Both the position numbers and the translations under genes were made by a program. Below are positions 1 to 7,624 of a stretch of 64,000 bases of DNA, piece after piece. This DNA comes from Agrococcus terreus (GTDB lineage: Bacteria > Actinomycetota > Actinomycetes > Actinomycetales > Microbacteriaceae): the NCBI RefSeq assembly GCF_014645235.1, contig NZ_BMLM01000002.1, positions 728,696-792,695 on the forward strand, given 5' to 3'. The notes beneath the pieces were generated by a model. It worked only from the letters and a program-made list of their open reading frames with translations. It did no database searches and had not been told where the DNA came from. The first letter of the stretch is position 1, and the number at the start of each line of letters is the position of its first letter.

Positions 1-526
1 ACTCGTCGAGCGTCGTCGCGCCGATGAGGCGCAGCTCGCCGCGGGCGAGCATGGGCTTGAGCATGTTGCTCGCGCCCTGGCTGCCCTCGGCGGCGCCGGC
101 GCCCATGATGATGTGCAGCTCGTCGATGAAGGTGATGATGCGGCCCTGCGCCTTGTCGATCTCGGCGAGCACGTTCTTCATGCGCTCCTCGAAGTCGCCG
201 CGGTACTTGCTGCCGGCGATCATCGCGTTGACGTCGAGCGACACGATCGCCTTGCCCTTGAGGCTCTCGGGCACGTCGCCCGCGACGATGCGCTGGGCGA
301 GGCCCTCGACGACGGCGGTCTTGCCGACGCCGGGCTCGCCGATGAGCACCGGGTTGTTCTTCGTGCGGCGCGAGAGCACCTGGCTGATCCGCCGGATCTC
401 GCTGTCGCGGCCGATCACGGGATCGAGCCGCCCGGCGCGCGCGATCGCGGTCAGGTCGGTGCCGAACTGCTCGAGCGCCGAGCGCTGGTCGTCCTGACCG
501 GGCATCATCCCGCCCATCCGTGCCAT
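1..526 (-). CDS. clpB: ClpB-type disaggregase, N-terminal part (gene cut by window edge)
   Basis: First 175 codons of a ClpB/Hsp104 AAA+ chaperone, which pulls polypeptides out of aggregates together with DnaK, DnaJ and GrpE in the cytoplasm. Visible are Walker A GEPGVGKT (residues 63-70), the [10 protein letters not shown] loop (about 107-116) and Walker B TFIDELH (about 132-138). The ATG at 526 follows AGGAGG by six bases. It lies only about 20 residues before the first AAA module, so the usual Clp N-domain of about 140 residues is absent. The upstream frame is occupied by the promoter and HAIR box, so a longer start is unlikely. Regulation by HspR is inferred from that box. The rest of the gene lies outside the window, so total length and the second AAA domain cannot be judged. 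Confidence 0.93.
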   Translation of the reverse strand, partial: MARMGGMMPGQDDQRSALEQFGTDLTAIARAGRLDPVIGRDSEIRRISQVLSRRTKNNPVLIGEPGVGKTAVVEGLAQRIVAGDVPESLKGKAIVSLDVNAMIAGSKYRGDFEERMKNVLAEIDKAQGRIITFIDELHIIMGAGAAEGSQGASNMLKPMLARGELRLIGATTLDE

Positions 527-546
527 CCGTCTCCTCCTGGTCTGAA

Positions 547-567
547 CTTGAGTGGACTTGACTCAAG
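547..567. promoter_or_regulatory. HAIR box (HspR operator) at clpB promoter
   Basis: CTTGAGT-N7-ACTCAAG, a perfect inverted repeat identical to the HAIR consensus bound by HspR. On the minus strand a -10-like TAAACT (571 to 566) abuts and overlaps it by two bases, so bound repressor would cover the clpB promoter. The likely transcription start is about 30 bases before the clpB ATG. The repressor itself is encoded at 9478-9912. Confidence 0.92.
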
Positions 568-640
568 TTTACTCCTGCACCTGGGAATCCGCCAGGGATG
601 AGGGGCGATCGGCCTGGATGCGGCGGGTAGCGTGAGGCGC

Positions 641-1417
641 GTGACCGACGCCGCCCCTGCCCTGCACACCACCCGCGTGGGCGAGGCGGGCTCGCCCGTC
701 GTGTTCTGCCACGGCCTCTTCGGGCAGGGCAAGAACTGGTCGCAGATCGCGAAGGCGCTCGCCGACCGGCACCGCGTCACGCTCGTCGACATGCCCGACC
801 ACGGCCGCTCGCCGTGGTCGGAGCGGCTCGACTACGTCGCGATGGCGGATGCGGTGGCGAGCCTGCTCGACGAGCCCTCGACGCTCGTGGGCCACTCGAT
901 GGGCGGCAAGGCCGCCATGCTCGCGGCGCTCCGGCACCCCGAGCGGGTCGAGCGGCTCGTGGTCGTCGACGTCTCGCCCGTCGCCTACCGCTCGAGCGAC
1001 GAGTTCCGCGGCTTCATCGACGCGATGCTCGCGATCGACCTGGATGCGCTGGGCTCGCGCGGCGAGGCGGATGCGGCGCTCGCGACGGCCGTGCCGGATC
1101 CGGGCATCCGCGGCTTCCTGCTGCAGAGCCTGCAGCGTGAGGGCGACGGCTGGCGCTGGCTGCCGAACCTCGAGATGCTGCGCCGCGACCTCGACGTGCT
1201 GCGCGGCTTCCCCGAGACCGACGCCGTCTACGAGGGACCGGTGCTGTGGATCGCGGGCGCCGACTCCGGCTACGTGCGCGACGAGTTCCGCGAGGCGATG
1301 GAGGCGCGCTTCCCTGCCGTGCGGAAGGTCACGGTGAAGGGCGCCGGCCACTGGGTGCACTCGCAGCAGCCCGCCGTCGTGACCGAGCTGCTGCGGCGGT
1401 TCCTCGGCGACGCCTGA
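641..1417 (+). CDS. alpha/beta-fold hydrolase (YbfF-like esterase)
   Basis: Protein of 258 residues with the alpha/beta hydrolase signature: an oxyanion region FCHGLFGQGKNW near the N-terminus, nucleophile elbow GHSMGG (Ser), an acidic residue in VLWIAGADSGY and the catalytic His in GAGHWVHS near the C-terminus. A soluble esterase acting on small acyl esters is the family expectation; the substrate cannot be told. The GTG at 641 is chosen because TAGCGT lies exactly seven bases upstream with no Shine-Dalgarno, the leaderless arrangement seen throughout this window. A GTG at 632 is in frame but lies inside that -10 element. Stands alone, divergent from clpB. Confidence 0.85.
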   Translation: MTDAAPALHTTRVGEAGSPVVFCHGLFGQGKNWSQIAKALADRHRVTLVDMPDHGRSPWSERLDYVAMADAVASLLDEPSTLVGHSMGGKAAMLAALRHPERVERLVVVDVSPVAYRSSDEFRGFIDAMLAIDLDALGSRGEADAALATAVPDPGIRGFLLQSLQREGDGWRWLPNLEMLRRDLDVLRGFPETDAVYEGPVLWIAGADSGYVRDEFREAMEARFPAVRKVTVKGAGHWVHSQQPAVVTELLRRFLGDA

Positions 1418-1512
1418 CACGCGCAGCGTCCCCGCTGGGCGCGGTCGCGCCCCTGCCGCCTCGAGCGCCGCGTCGCGCTGGGGCGCGCGTCCGCTCGTGC
1501 GATCCTGAGCGC

Positions 1513-2259
1513 GTGAGCTCCACCGCACCTGCCGCCGCCTCCGCGACCGCCGCATCCCTCTCGCGCCGCCTGCTGCTCGTCGGCCGGGCCGTCATCGCCG
1601 TCGCGATCCTCGCCGCCGTCATCGGCCAGCTCGTCACGAGCCTCGGCTTCTGGGCAGACCGCGGCGACCCCGACATCGGCCAGAACCTCGTGAACTTCTT
1701 CTCGTTCTTCACCATCGAGTCGAACCTGCTCGCGATGGTCGTGCTCGGCATCCTCGTCGCGGCGCAGCTCGGCCGGCCGCGCATCGGCCGCCGCTTCGAC
1801 GTGCTGCTGCTGTGCGCCTCGACGTACATGGTCGTCACCGGCCTCGTCTACAACACGCTGCTGCGTGGCATCGAGCTGCCGCAGGGCTCGACGCTCGGAT
1901 GGTCGAACGAAGTGCTGCACCTCATCGCGCCGCTCTGGATGCTCATCGACTGGCTCGTGAGCCCGCGCCGCCGCGACCTGCAGTGGCGCGACCTCGGCGT
2001 CGTCGCGATCTTCCCGCTCGTGTGGCTCGCGTACACGCTCCTGCGCGCACCGCTCGTCGACGACACCTTCGCCTCCGGGCGCGCGTACTGGTACCCGTAC
2101 CCGTTCCTCAACCCCGAGAACCACGCGAACGGCTACGGCGGCGTCGCGATCATGTGCGTCGTCGTCGCTGCGGTCGTGCTGCTGGGCGGTGCGATCCTCA
2201 TCGCGTACGCGCGCTGGCGCGCCCGCCGGCTCGAGCCGGTCGGCGCCCCCGCGGCCTGA
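1513..2259 (+). CDS. Pr6Pr-type integral membrane protein
   Basis: A 248-residue polytopic protein with about six hydrophobic segments. The conserved pattern is FFTIESNLLAMVV, then VTGLVYNTLLRG, then HLIAPLWMLIDWL, and a PYPFLNP motif before the last helix. This matches the Pr6Pr family of actinobacterial membrane proteins, whose function is unknown. The GTG start at 1513 is preceded by GATCCT and a six-base gap, a leaderless layout; there is no Shine-Dalgarno. It ends in a basic cytoplasmic tail. The next feature downstream is a long imperfect palindrome, probably a transcription stop or a repeat. Confidence 0.8.
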   Translation: MSSTAPAAASATAASLSRRLLLVGRAVIAVAILAAVIGQLVTSLGFWADRGDPDIGQNLVNFFSFFTIESNLLAMVVLGILVAAQLGRPRIGRRFDVLLLCASTYMVVTGLVYNTLLRGIELPQGSTLGWSNEVLHLIAPLWMLIDWLVSPRRRDLQWRDLGVVAIFPLVWLAYTLLRAPLVDDTFASGRAYWYPYPFLNPENHANGYGGVAIMCVVVAAVVLLGGAILIAYARWRARRLEPVGAPAA

Positions 2260-2306
2260 GCGGCCCGCGCCGGCCGCCGTCGAGCGCGCCGTTGCCGACG
2301 CGACGC

Positions 2307-2380
2307 CCGATCGGGGACCCCTCCGCGCATCCGGGACCCCGTCGTGCGGGTCCCCGATGCGCGCAGGGGTCCCGGATCGG
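2307..2380. repeat. Long imperfect inverted repeat (34-nt arms)
   Basis: Arms 2307-2340 and 2347-2380 match at 30 of 34 positions around a six-base loop. Each arm itself contains GGGACCCC-type palindromes, so several folds are possible. No T-run follows. It sits between a membrane-protein gene and a kinase gene on the same strand and may end transcription of the first. Confidence 0.75.
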
Positions 2381-2456
2381 CGAGCGGGGCGAGCGCGCGG
2401 GGCGAGCGCGCGGCGACGGCGCCGCGACGCCCCGCGCGCGTGGGAAGATGGAGCCC

Positions 2457-3053
2457 ATGCCCGACGCCGCCGAGCCCCGCGCCCGCGTCGTCCTCATCGG
2501 CGGGGCCTCCGGCTCCGGCAAGTCGCGCATCGCCGACCGCTCCGGCCTGCCGGTGCTGCGCCTCGACGACTACTACCGCGAGGGCGACGACCCGCTCCTC
2601 CCCCGCCTCGAGACCGGCGAGGTCGACTGGGACCACCCGGGCTCCTGGCACCGCGACCGCGCGCTCGACGCCCTCGAGGAGCTCGCCCGCACCGGGGCCA
2701 CCGAGGCGCCGCTGTACGACATCTCGCGCAGCGCGACGCTCGGCAGCCACCCGGTCGAGCTCGGGGATGCGCGCACCTTCGTCGCCGAGGGCGTGTTCGT
2801 GGCCGAGGTGGTCGCCGAGGCCGAGCGCCGCGGCATCCTGGCCGACGCGCTCGTCGTGCGCCGATCGCGCTGGGTGACGATGGGCCTGCGGTTCGCCCGC
2901 GACCTGCGCGAGCACCGCAAGAGCCCGGCGTTCCTCGTGCGCCGCGGCATGCTGCTCGCGCGCCGCGAGCCGGCGATCGTCGCCGCGCTCACCGCCGCAG
3001 GCTGCCGCCCCGTGCGCGTGCGCGCCGCGCGTCGGATGCTCGCGCGCCGCTGA
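2457..3053 (+). CDS. P-loop small-molecule kinase (uridine kinase-like)
   Basis: A 198-residue cytosolic P-loop protein. The N-terminal strand runs straight into Walker A GGASGSGKS (about residues 18-26), followed by LRLDDYYREGDDP and WDHPGSW, the pattern of uridine/ribosylnicotinamide-type kinases (DDYY and DxP motifs). A later LRFARDLREHRKSP segment supplies the arginines expected in the lid. The substrate, probably a nucleoside, is inferred. The ATG at 2457 is preferred over the one at 2448: GAAGAT lies exactly seven bases upstream of 2457 and overlaps the earlier codon. Ends convergently with the PepSY gene across a hairpin at 3098-3123. Confidence 0.8.
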   Translation: MPDAAEPRARVVLIGGASGSGKSRIADRSGLPVLRLDDYYREGDDPLLPRLETGEVDWDHPGSWHRDRALDALEELARTGATEAPLYDISRSATLGSHPVELGDARTFVAEGVFVAEVVAEAERRGILADALVVRRSRWVTMGLRFARDLREHRKSPAFLVRRGMLLARREPAIVAALTAAGCRPVRVRAARRMLARR

Positions 3054-3097
3054 CGCGCGCGACGGGCCCGCTCGCACCCCCCGAGCGGCACGGCAGA

Positions 3098-3123
3098 GGC
3101 CCCCGCGCCGCAGCGCGAGGGCC
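3098..3123. terminator. Hairpin between convergent genes
   Basis: Stem GGCCCCCGCGC with GCGCGAGGGCC (10 of 11 pairs) around a four-base loop, midway in the 99-bp gap between two converging genes. There is no clear T-run, only CCCCTTGGT after it, so bidirectional termination is likely but not proven. Confidence 0.6.
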
Positions 3124-3152
3124 CCTTGGTGAGCGACGGCTCGGCGGAGGCG

Positions 3153-3974
3153 TCAGCTGACCTCGATGACCGACAGGTCGTCGGCGAGCTCGACGTCGAC
3201 GTCGTCGTCGCCCATCGCGACCTCGACCTCGTAGCGGAGGCCGCCCTCGTCGTCGGTCTCGATGCTCACGAGCGCGCCGCCGCCGGCCGCGGCGATCGCG
3301 GCGTCGCGGATGTCGGCGATGCGCGAGGGGTCGAGCGCCGGGTCGTTCGAGGTGTCGTCGCCGTCGTCGTCGGCGCGGACGACCGGCTCGCCGTCGGCGA
3401 GCACGCGCACGTCGACCTCGGTGCCGTCGGGGAGGCGCACGTCGACGTCCCAGCCGTCGCGCTCCACCTCGATGCTCGTGGCCTCGCCGCCGCCGGCAGC
3501 CGCGATGGCGGCGTCGATCGCCGCGACGAGGTCGCTCGGCTCGTCGGAGCCGGCGGCGCCGCCGGGGCGGTCCTCGCCGCTCGGGGCGGGCGTCGTGCCC
3601 GGCTCGGCGGAGTCGTCGGGCGCGTCGGTCGCGCCCGGGCTCGCCGCGTCGCCGGTGGGCGCGGGCGCCGTCGCCGCGACGTCGCTGCGGCTCGGGTCGT
3701 CGTCGCCGTCACCCACGGCGTCGGCGATCGTCATGCCGATGCCGGCGACCGCGAGGATCGTCAGGGCCGCGCCGGAGCCGATGAGGACGGGGCGGAGGAT
3801 GCCGCGGCCGCGCGTGGCGGGCTGCGCCTCGGCTGCGGCGACCTGCTCGGTGGCGGCGGTCTCGCCGGGCTGCGCGACGGGGCCTCGCGGCGCCGGGTCG
3901 TGCGCGGCTGCCGGCTCGGAGGGCGTGTTCGCGCCGGGAGTCGTCTCCGGGTCGCGGGGCGTCTGCTCGTTCAT
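3153..3974 (-). CDS. PepSY-like-domain membrane-anchored protein
   Basis: A 273-residue protein with a Pro/Ala/Glu-rich cytoplasmic N-terminus (about 60 residues), one membrane span (about residues 66-88, VLIGSGAALTILAVAGIGM), an acidic Thr/Ala/Pro-rich linker, then two similar acidic C-terminal modules, each with an AIDAAIAAAGGG-like helix followed by beta strands. This resembles tandem PepSY domains, which often modulate partner enzymes or sensors outside the cell. It is the last gene after a response regulator and a histidine kinase on the same strand, so it may be an accessory or target of that system. ATG 3974 is used; a GTG at 3983 is in frame. Confidence 0.75.
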   Translation of the reverse strand: MNEQTPRDPETTPGANTPSEPAAAHDPAPRGPVAQPGETAATEQVAAAEAQPATRGRGILRPVLIGSGAALTILAVAGIGMTIADAVGDGDDDPSRSDVAATAPAPTGDAASPGATDAPDDSAEPGTTPAPSGEDRPGGAAGSDEPSDLVAAIDAAIAAAGGGEATSIEVERDGWDVDVRLPDGTEVDVRVLADGEPVVRADDDGDDTSNDPALDPSRIADIRDAAIAAAGGGALVSIETDDEGGLRYEVEVAMGDDDVDVELADDLSVIEVS

Positions 3975-4054
3975 GGGTCCCACTGTCCCCGGGCGGCGCT
4001 GACGCGACTCTGAACGATGCTGAACGCCTGTTCAGCGAGCCCGTGCAGGACCCG

Positions 4055-5470
4055 TCAGGCCCGGGCCGCAGGCAGCTCGAGCACCATGCGGGCGCCGCCG
4101 AGCGGGGACGCGTCGGCCCACGCGTCGCCGCCGTGGGCGCGCGCGACCTCGCGCACGATCGCCAGGCCGAGCCCGGATCCGCCCTCGTCGCGCGCCCGCG
4201 ACTCGTCGAGCCGCACGAAGCGCTCGAACACGCGCTCGCGCTCGGCGGGCGCGATGCCCGCGCCGTCGTCGTCGACCCACAGCATGGCCCGGCCGTCGCG
4301 CACGACCGTGCCGAGCGCCACCCGCCCGCGCGCGTGGCGCAGCGCGTTGTCGACGAGGTTGCGCACGGCGCGGGCGAGCAGGCGCGCATCCCCGTCGACC
4401 TGCGCGGCCCGCACCGCCGTGCCGTCGCCCGGGCGGCCGAGGCCGCGCAGCCGCTCGAGCTCGCCGTGCGCGAGGTCGTCGAGGTCGACCCGCCTGCGGG
4501 CGACGCCGCCGTGCTCGTCGAGCCGGGCGAGCAGCAGCAGGCCCTCGACGATGCCGTGCATCCGCTCGCCCTCGTCGAGCACCACCTCGGCGAGCTCGCC
4601 CGGCGGCGTCGTGGCGGGGTGGTCGCGCGACAGCTCGGCGAACTGCCGCATCGTGGCGAGCGGCGAGCGCAGCTCGTGCGAGGCGTCCGAGACGAACCGC
4701 TGGCGGGCGCTCGTACCCGCCTCGACGCGCGCCAGCATCCGGTTCATCGTGGCCGCGAGCCGGTCGACCTCGTCGTCGCGGCCGGTCGTCGGCACGCGGC
4801 GATCGAGGGCCGTCGCGTCGATCGCGTCGACCTGGGATCGGATGCGGTCGACGGGCGCGAGCGCGCGGCCGACGACGATCCACACGACCGTGCCGACGAG
4901 CACCACGGCGAGCGGCACGGCGATCGCGAGCAGGGCGGTCGCGGAGCGCACGGCGTTGTCGATGCCCTGCGCCGAGCGCGCGACGACGATCGTGCCGGGC
5001 CCGACCTGCGGGATCTCGACCTGCTCGGCGACGACGATGTGCCGCTCCCCGGCGAGGTCGACGAGCGCGGGCGCCTGCCCGACCGGCGCAGGCAGCGCCG
5101 CGGCCGCCTCGGCGTTGACGACGACGCCCGTGGCCGAGCGCAGCGCGACGAGCACGTCGTCGTCGCGCTCGACGAGCGCGGCGGTCTGGATGGTGCCGGC
5201 GTCGACGCCGTCGGCGAGCGCGGCGAGCTCGTCGGCGAGCTGCTCGCCGGCGGAGGCGACGAGCATTCGCTCGAGCGTCCACACCACGGCGACCCCGCCG
5301 AGGGCGAGGGCGACGGTGACGACCGCGAGCGCGGCGGCGAGGATGCGGAGGCGGATGGAGGCGCCACGGCGGCGCGGGCGCGAGGCGGCGCGGATCGGGG
5401 CGGGCTCGGCGGCGGATGCAGCGGCAGCACCCTCGGCGGCGCCAGCGGCGCCGCCCGCCCGCTCAGCCAC
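4055..5470 (-). CDS. Sensor histidine kinase
   Basis: A 471-residue membrane kinase. It has an Arg-rich N-terminus, a first membrane span (about 41-65), an extracytoplasmic sensor loop of about 115 residues, a second span (about 180-205) and a HAMP linker. The dimerisation domain has the phospho-acceptor SDASHELRSPL (about residue 265). The ATPase domain has N box LVDNALRHA, G1 DDDGAGI and G2 GGSGLGLAIV. The GTG start at 5470 overlaps the last codons of the response regulator (GGTGGCTGA), so the two are translationally coupled. It would phosphorylate that regulator. The signal is unknown; the following PepSY gene hints at an envelope cue. Confidence 0.93.
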   Translation of the reverse strand: MAERAGGAAGAAEGAAAASAAEPAPIRAASRPRRRGASIRLRILAAALAVVTVALALGGVAVVWTLERMLVASAGEQLADELAALADGVDAGTIQTAALVERDDDVLVALRSATGVVVNAEAAAALPAPVGQAPALVDLAGERHIVVAEQVEIPQVGPGTIVVARSAQGIDNAVRSATALLAIAVPLAVVLVGTVVWIVVGRALAPVDRIRSQVDAIDATALDRRVPTTGRDDEVDRLAATMNRMLARVEAGTSARQRFVSDASHELRSPLATMRQFAELSRDHPATTPPGELAEVVLDEGERMHGIVEGLLLLARLDEHGGVARRRVDLDDLAHGELERLRGLGRPGDGTAVRAAQVDGDARLLARAVRNLVDNALRHARGRVALGTVVRDGRAMLWVDDDGAGIAPAERERVFERFVRLDESRARDEGGSGLGLAIVREVARAHGGDAWADASPLGGARMVLELPAARA

Positions 5471-6140
5471 CGTCGGCCGCCAGCCGGTAGCCGGCGCCGC
5501 GCACGGTCTGCACCGCATCCCGTCCGAACGGCCGGTCGACCTTCCGGCGGATGCGGCCGACGTACACCTCGACGATGTTCGCCTCGCCCTCGAAGTCCTC
5601 GTGCCAGACGTCGTCGAGCACCTCGCGCTTCGTGACGACCTCGCCGCGCCGCCGCATGAGCAGCTCGAGCACGGCGAGCTCGCGCGCCGTGAGCTCGATC
5701 TCGGCGTCGCCGCGGTGCACGGTGCGGGCCGCGGGGTCGAGGCGCAGGTCGCCCGCCTCGAGCACGGTCGGCCGCTCGCGGCCGCCGCGGCGCGCGAGGG
5801 CGCGGATGCGCGCCACGAGCACGGGGAACGAGAACGGCTTCGTGAGCCAGTCGTCGCCGCCGGTGTCGAGGCCCTCGACCTCGTCCCACTCGCCGTCCTT
5901 CGCCGTCAGGAAGAGCACGGGCGTCCAGATGCCCTCGGCGCGCATCGCCTGGCAGACGCGGTAGCCGCTCATGCCGGGCATCATCACGTCGAGCAGCACG
6001 ACGTCGTAGGCGAACTCGCGCGCCCGCCAGAGCCCGTCGACGCCGTCGTGGGCGACGTCGACCGTCATCCCCTCCGCGGTCAGGCCGCGGCGCACGCCGT
6101 CGGCGAGGCGCACCTCGTCGTCGACCAGCAGCACCCGCAT
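5463..6140 (-). CDS. OmpR-family response regulator
   Basis: A 225-residue regulator. The receiver domain (about 1-115) has acidic DDE near residue 7, phospho-acceptor Asp in VVLLDVMMPGMSGY (about 51), and the Thr and Lys of LTAKDGEWDEV and WLTKPFSF. The C-terminal winged helix (about 125-222) contains ELTARELAVLELLMRR and VEVYVGRIRRKVDRPF. It binds DNA after phosphorylation by the kinase encoded just downstream, whose start codon it overlaps by eight bases. First gene of a three-gene unit (regulator, kinase, PepSY protein). Targets cannot be read from the sequence. Confidence 0.94.
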   Translation of the reverse strand: MRVLLVDDEVRLADGVRRGLTAEGMTVDVAHDGVDGLWRAREFAYDVVLLDVMMPGMSGYRVCQAMRAEGIWTPVLFLTAKDGEWDEVEGLDTGGDDWLTKPFSFPVLVARIRALARRGGRERPTVLEAGDLRLDPAARTVHRGDAEIELTARELAVLELLMRRRGEVVTKREVLDDVWHEDFEGEANIVEVYVGRIRRKVDRPFGRDAVQTVRGAGYRLAADGG

Positions 6141-6189
6141 GCCCCGAGCATGGCCGCCCGGCGCTGACGCCGCGCTGAACGGCGCGCCG

Positions 6190-6846
6190 TCAGCCGCGAT
6201 CCTCCTCGACCGCGACCTCCTTGCCGTCGACGACCTCGTAGGTGGCGGTGCGGAACGGCACGGGCCGCAGCACCATCGACACGGCGCCGCTCTCGGCGAC
6301 CCGCACGTCCGACACCTCGAAGCCGCTCGGCCGCGCGACGTCGTCGAAGAGCCGCTTGCCGCGCCCGACGACGGTGGGGAAGACGATGAGCCGCAGCTCG
6401 TCGAGCAGCTGCTCGTCGATGAGCGTCTGCAGCAGCTGCCAGGAGCCGTGCACCTGCAGCTCGCCGTCGCCCTCGGCCTTCAGCGCCCGGATGCGCTCGA
6501 CGACGTCGTCGGCGATGACGCTCTCGGTGCCCTGCCAGGGGGCGGAGGCGGCGTCGAGCGTCGTCGAGACGACGTGCTTGGGCGCGGTGTTGAGGCGCTG
6601 CGCGACCGGATCCTCGGGGTCGGTCACCTGCGGCCAGTAGGCGGCCATCATGTCGTAGGTCGTGCGGCCGAAGAGCAGCGCGTCGGTGCGCGCGAACCAG
6701 CCGGTGACGACCTCGCCGACGGTGTCGTCGAACGCGGGCGCGACCCAGCCGCCGTTGCGGAACCCGCCGGTCGCGTCCTCCTCGGCGCCGCCGGGGCCCT
6801 GCATGACGCCGTCGAGGCTCATGAACTCGTGCGCGACCAGTCGCAT
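6190..6846 (-). CDS. Dihydrofolate reductase-like (RibD C-terminal) family protein
   Basis: A 218-residue cytosolic protein of the RibD_C/DHFR-like fold. The start MRLVAHEFMSLDGVMQGPGG is typical. Other family marks are DALLFGRTTYDMM, the nucleotide-loop KHVVSTTLD, a central GELQVHGSWQLLQTLI and PTVVGRGKRLF near the end. Such proteins are NADPH-dependent reductases of mostly unknown substrate, not folate-essential enzymes. The ATG at 6846 follows GGAGGG with seven bases between. Convergent to nothing and transcribed away from the hsp20 operator region; a single-gene unit. Confidence 0.88.
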   Translation of the reverse strand: MRLVAHEFMSLDGVMQGPGGAEEDATGGFRNGGWVAPAFDDTVGEVVTGWFARTDALLFGRTTYDMMAAYWPQVTDPEDPVAQRLNTAPKHVVSTTLDAASAPWQGTESVIADDVVERIRALKAEGDGELQVHGSWQLLQTLIDEQLLDELRLIVFPTVVGRGKRLFDDVARPSGFEVSDVRVAESGAVSMVLRPVPFRTATYEVVDGKEVAVEEDRG

Positions 6847-6965
6847 CCGGATCCCTCCGCTCGGCCGCTCCGTCGCGGCACCCGTCGAGCATGGCCGCAG
6901 CGGTAGGAGGCGCGCAAGGGTCGGGCCGGATCTCCGCTCGTTCTGAGGGTTCTCGAGGGTCGTCG

Positions 6966-6992
6966 TTGGCACTCTCCAAGGAAGAGTGCCAA
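6966..6992. promoter_or_regulatory. CIRCE-type operator (HrcA) upstream of hsp20
   Basis: TTGGCACTC-N9-GAGTGCCAA, a perfect nine-base inverted repeat with the nine-base spacer of CIRCE; it differs from the classic TTAGCACTC only at the third position. It sits about 95 bases before the hsp20 start. TTGGCA within the left arm could serve as a -35 hexamer. HrcA itself is not encoded in the window. Confidence 0.85.
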
Positions 6993-7086
6993 CAATTGAT
7001 CGTGCTCCGCGGGGCTCCCTGCGGAGCCGCCAGACACCCGGGCTGGCCGCGCAGGGCGGCCGCCCCACGTGGAGGAGGTGGTTGTC

Positions 7087-7548
7087 ATGGCACTGACCTT
7101 CGACCCGTTCCGCGAGATGGACCGGATGGCCGCGCGGCTCATGACGAGCGGCGGCACGCAGCGCAGCGCGAGCTGGATGCCCATGGACCTGTACCGCGCC
7201 GGCGACCACTACGTCGTGCACGTCGACCTGCCGGGCGTCGACCCGGGCTCCATCGACCTCGACGTCGACGCGAGCACCCTCACCATCCAGGCCGAGCGCA
7301 CGCTCGGCGCCGCCGACGGCGCGCAGTGGCTCGCGCAGGAGCGGCCGGCCGGCCGCTACGTGCGGCAGCTGAGCCTCGGCAGCGACATCGACCAGGACGC
7401 GATCCACGCCGCGTACGAGCACGGCGTGCTCACGCTCACGATCCCGGTCGCCGAGCGCGCGAAGCCGCGCAAGATCACGGTGGAGCGGCGCGACGAGCAG
7501 GGCCAGCTGGGCGCCGGCGACCGCGCGACGGCCGACGCGGCGTCGTAG
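7087..7548 (+). CDS. Hsp20/alpha-crystallin small heat-shock protein
   Basis: A 153-residue ATP-independent holdase. The alpha-crystallin domain spans about residues 32-135: PMDLYRAGDHYVVHVDLPGV opens it and the A-x-x-x-G-V-L-T-L-T signature (AYEHGVLTLTIPV) closes it. A short variable tail follows. The ATG at 7087 has a strong GGAGGAGG ten bases upstream; an in-frame earlier ATG-less extension is not needed. The CIRCE-like operator upstream indicates HrcA control, unlike the HspR-controlled chaperone genes around it. A 19-bp hairpin follows the stop codon. Confidence 0.95.
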   Translation: MALTFDPFREMDRMAARLMTSGGTQRSASWMPMDLYRAGDHYVVHVDLPGVDPGSIDLDVDASTLTIQAERTLGAADGAQWLAQERPAGRYVRQLSLGSDIDQDAIHAAYEHGVLTLTIPVAERAKPRKITVERRDEQGQLGAGDRATADAAS

Positions 7549-7571
7549 CCGCACGCGGCACCGCAGGATCA

Positions 7572-7624
7572 GCACGTGAGCGGGCCGCCGGGCGCACTAC
7601 GCGCTCGGCGGCCCGCTCACGTGC
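7572..7624. terminator. Perfect 19-bp hairpin between convergent genes
   Basis: GCACGTGAGCGGGCCGCCG (7572-7590) pairs perfectly with 7606-7624 across a 15-base loop. The loop and right arm contain the stop codon and last codons of the leftward membrane-protein gene. There is no T-run on either side. A bidirectional terminator serving hsp20 and the opposing operon is the simplest reading. Confidence 0.75.
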
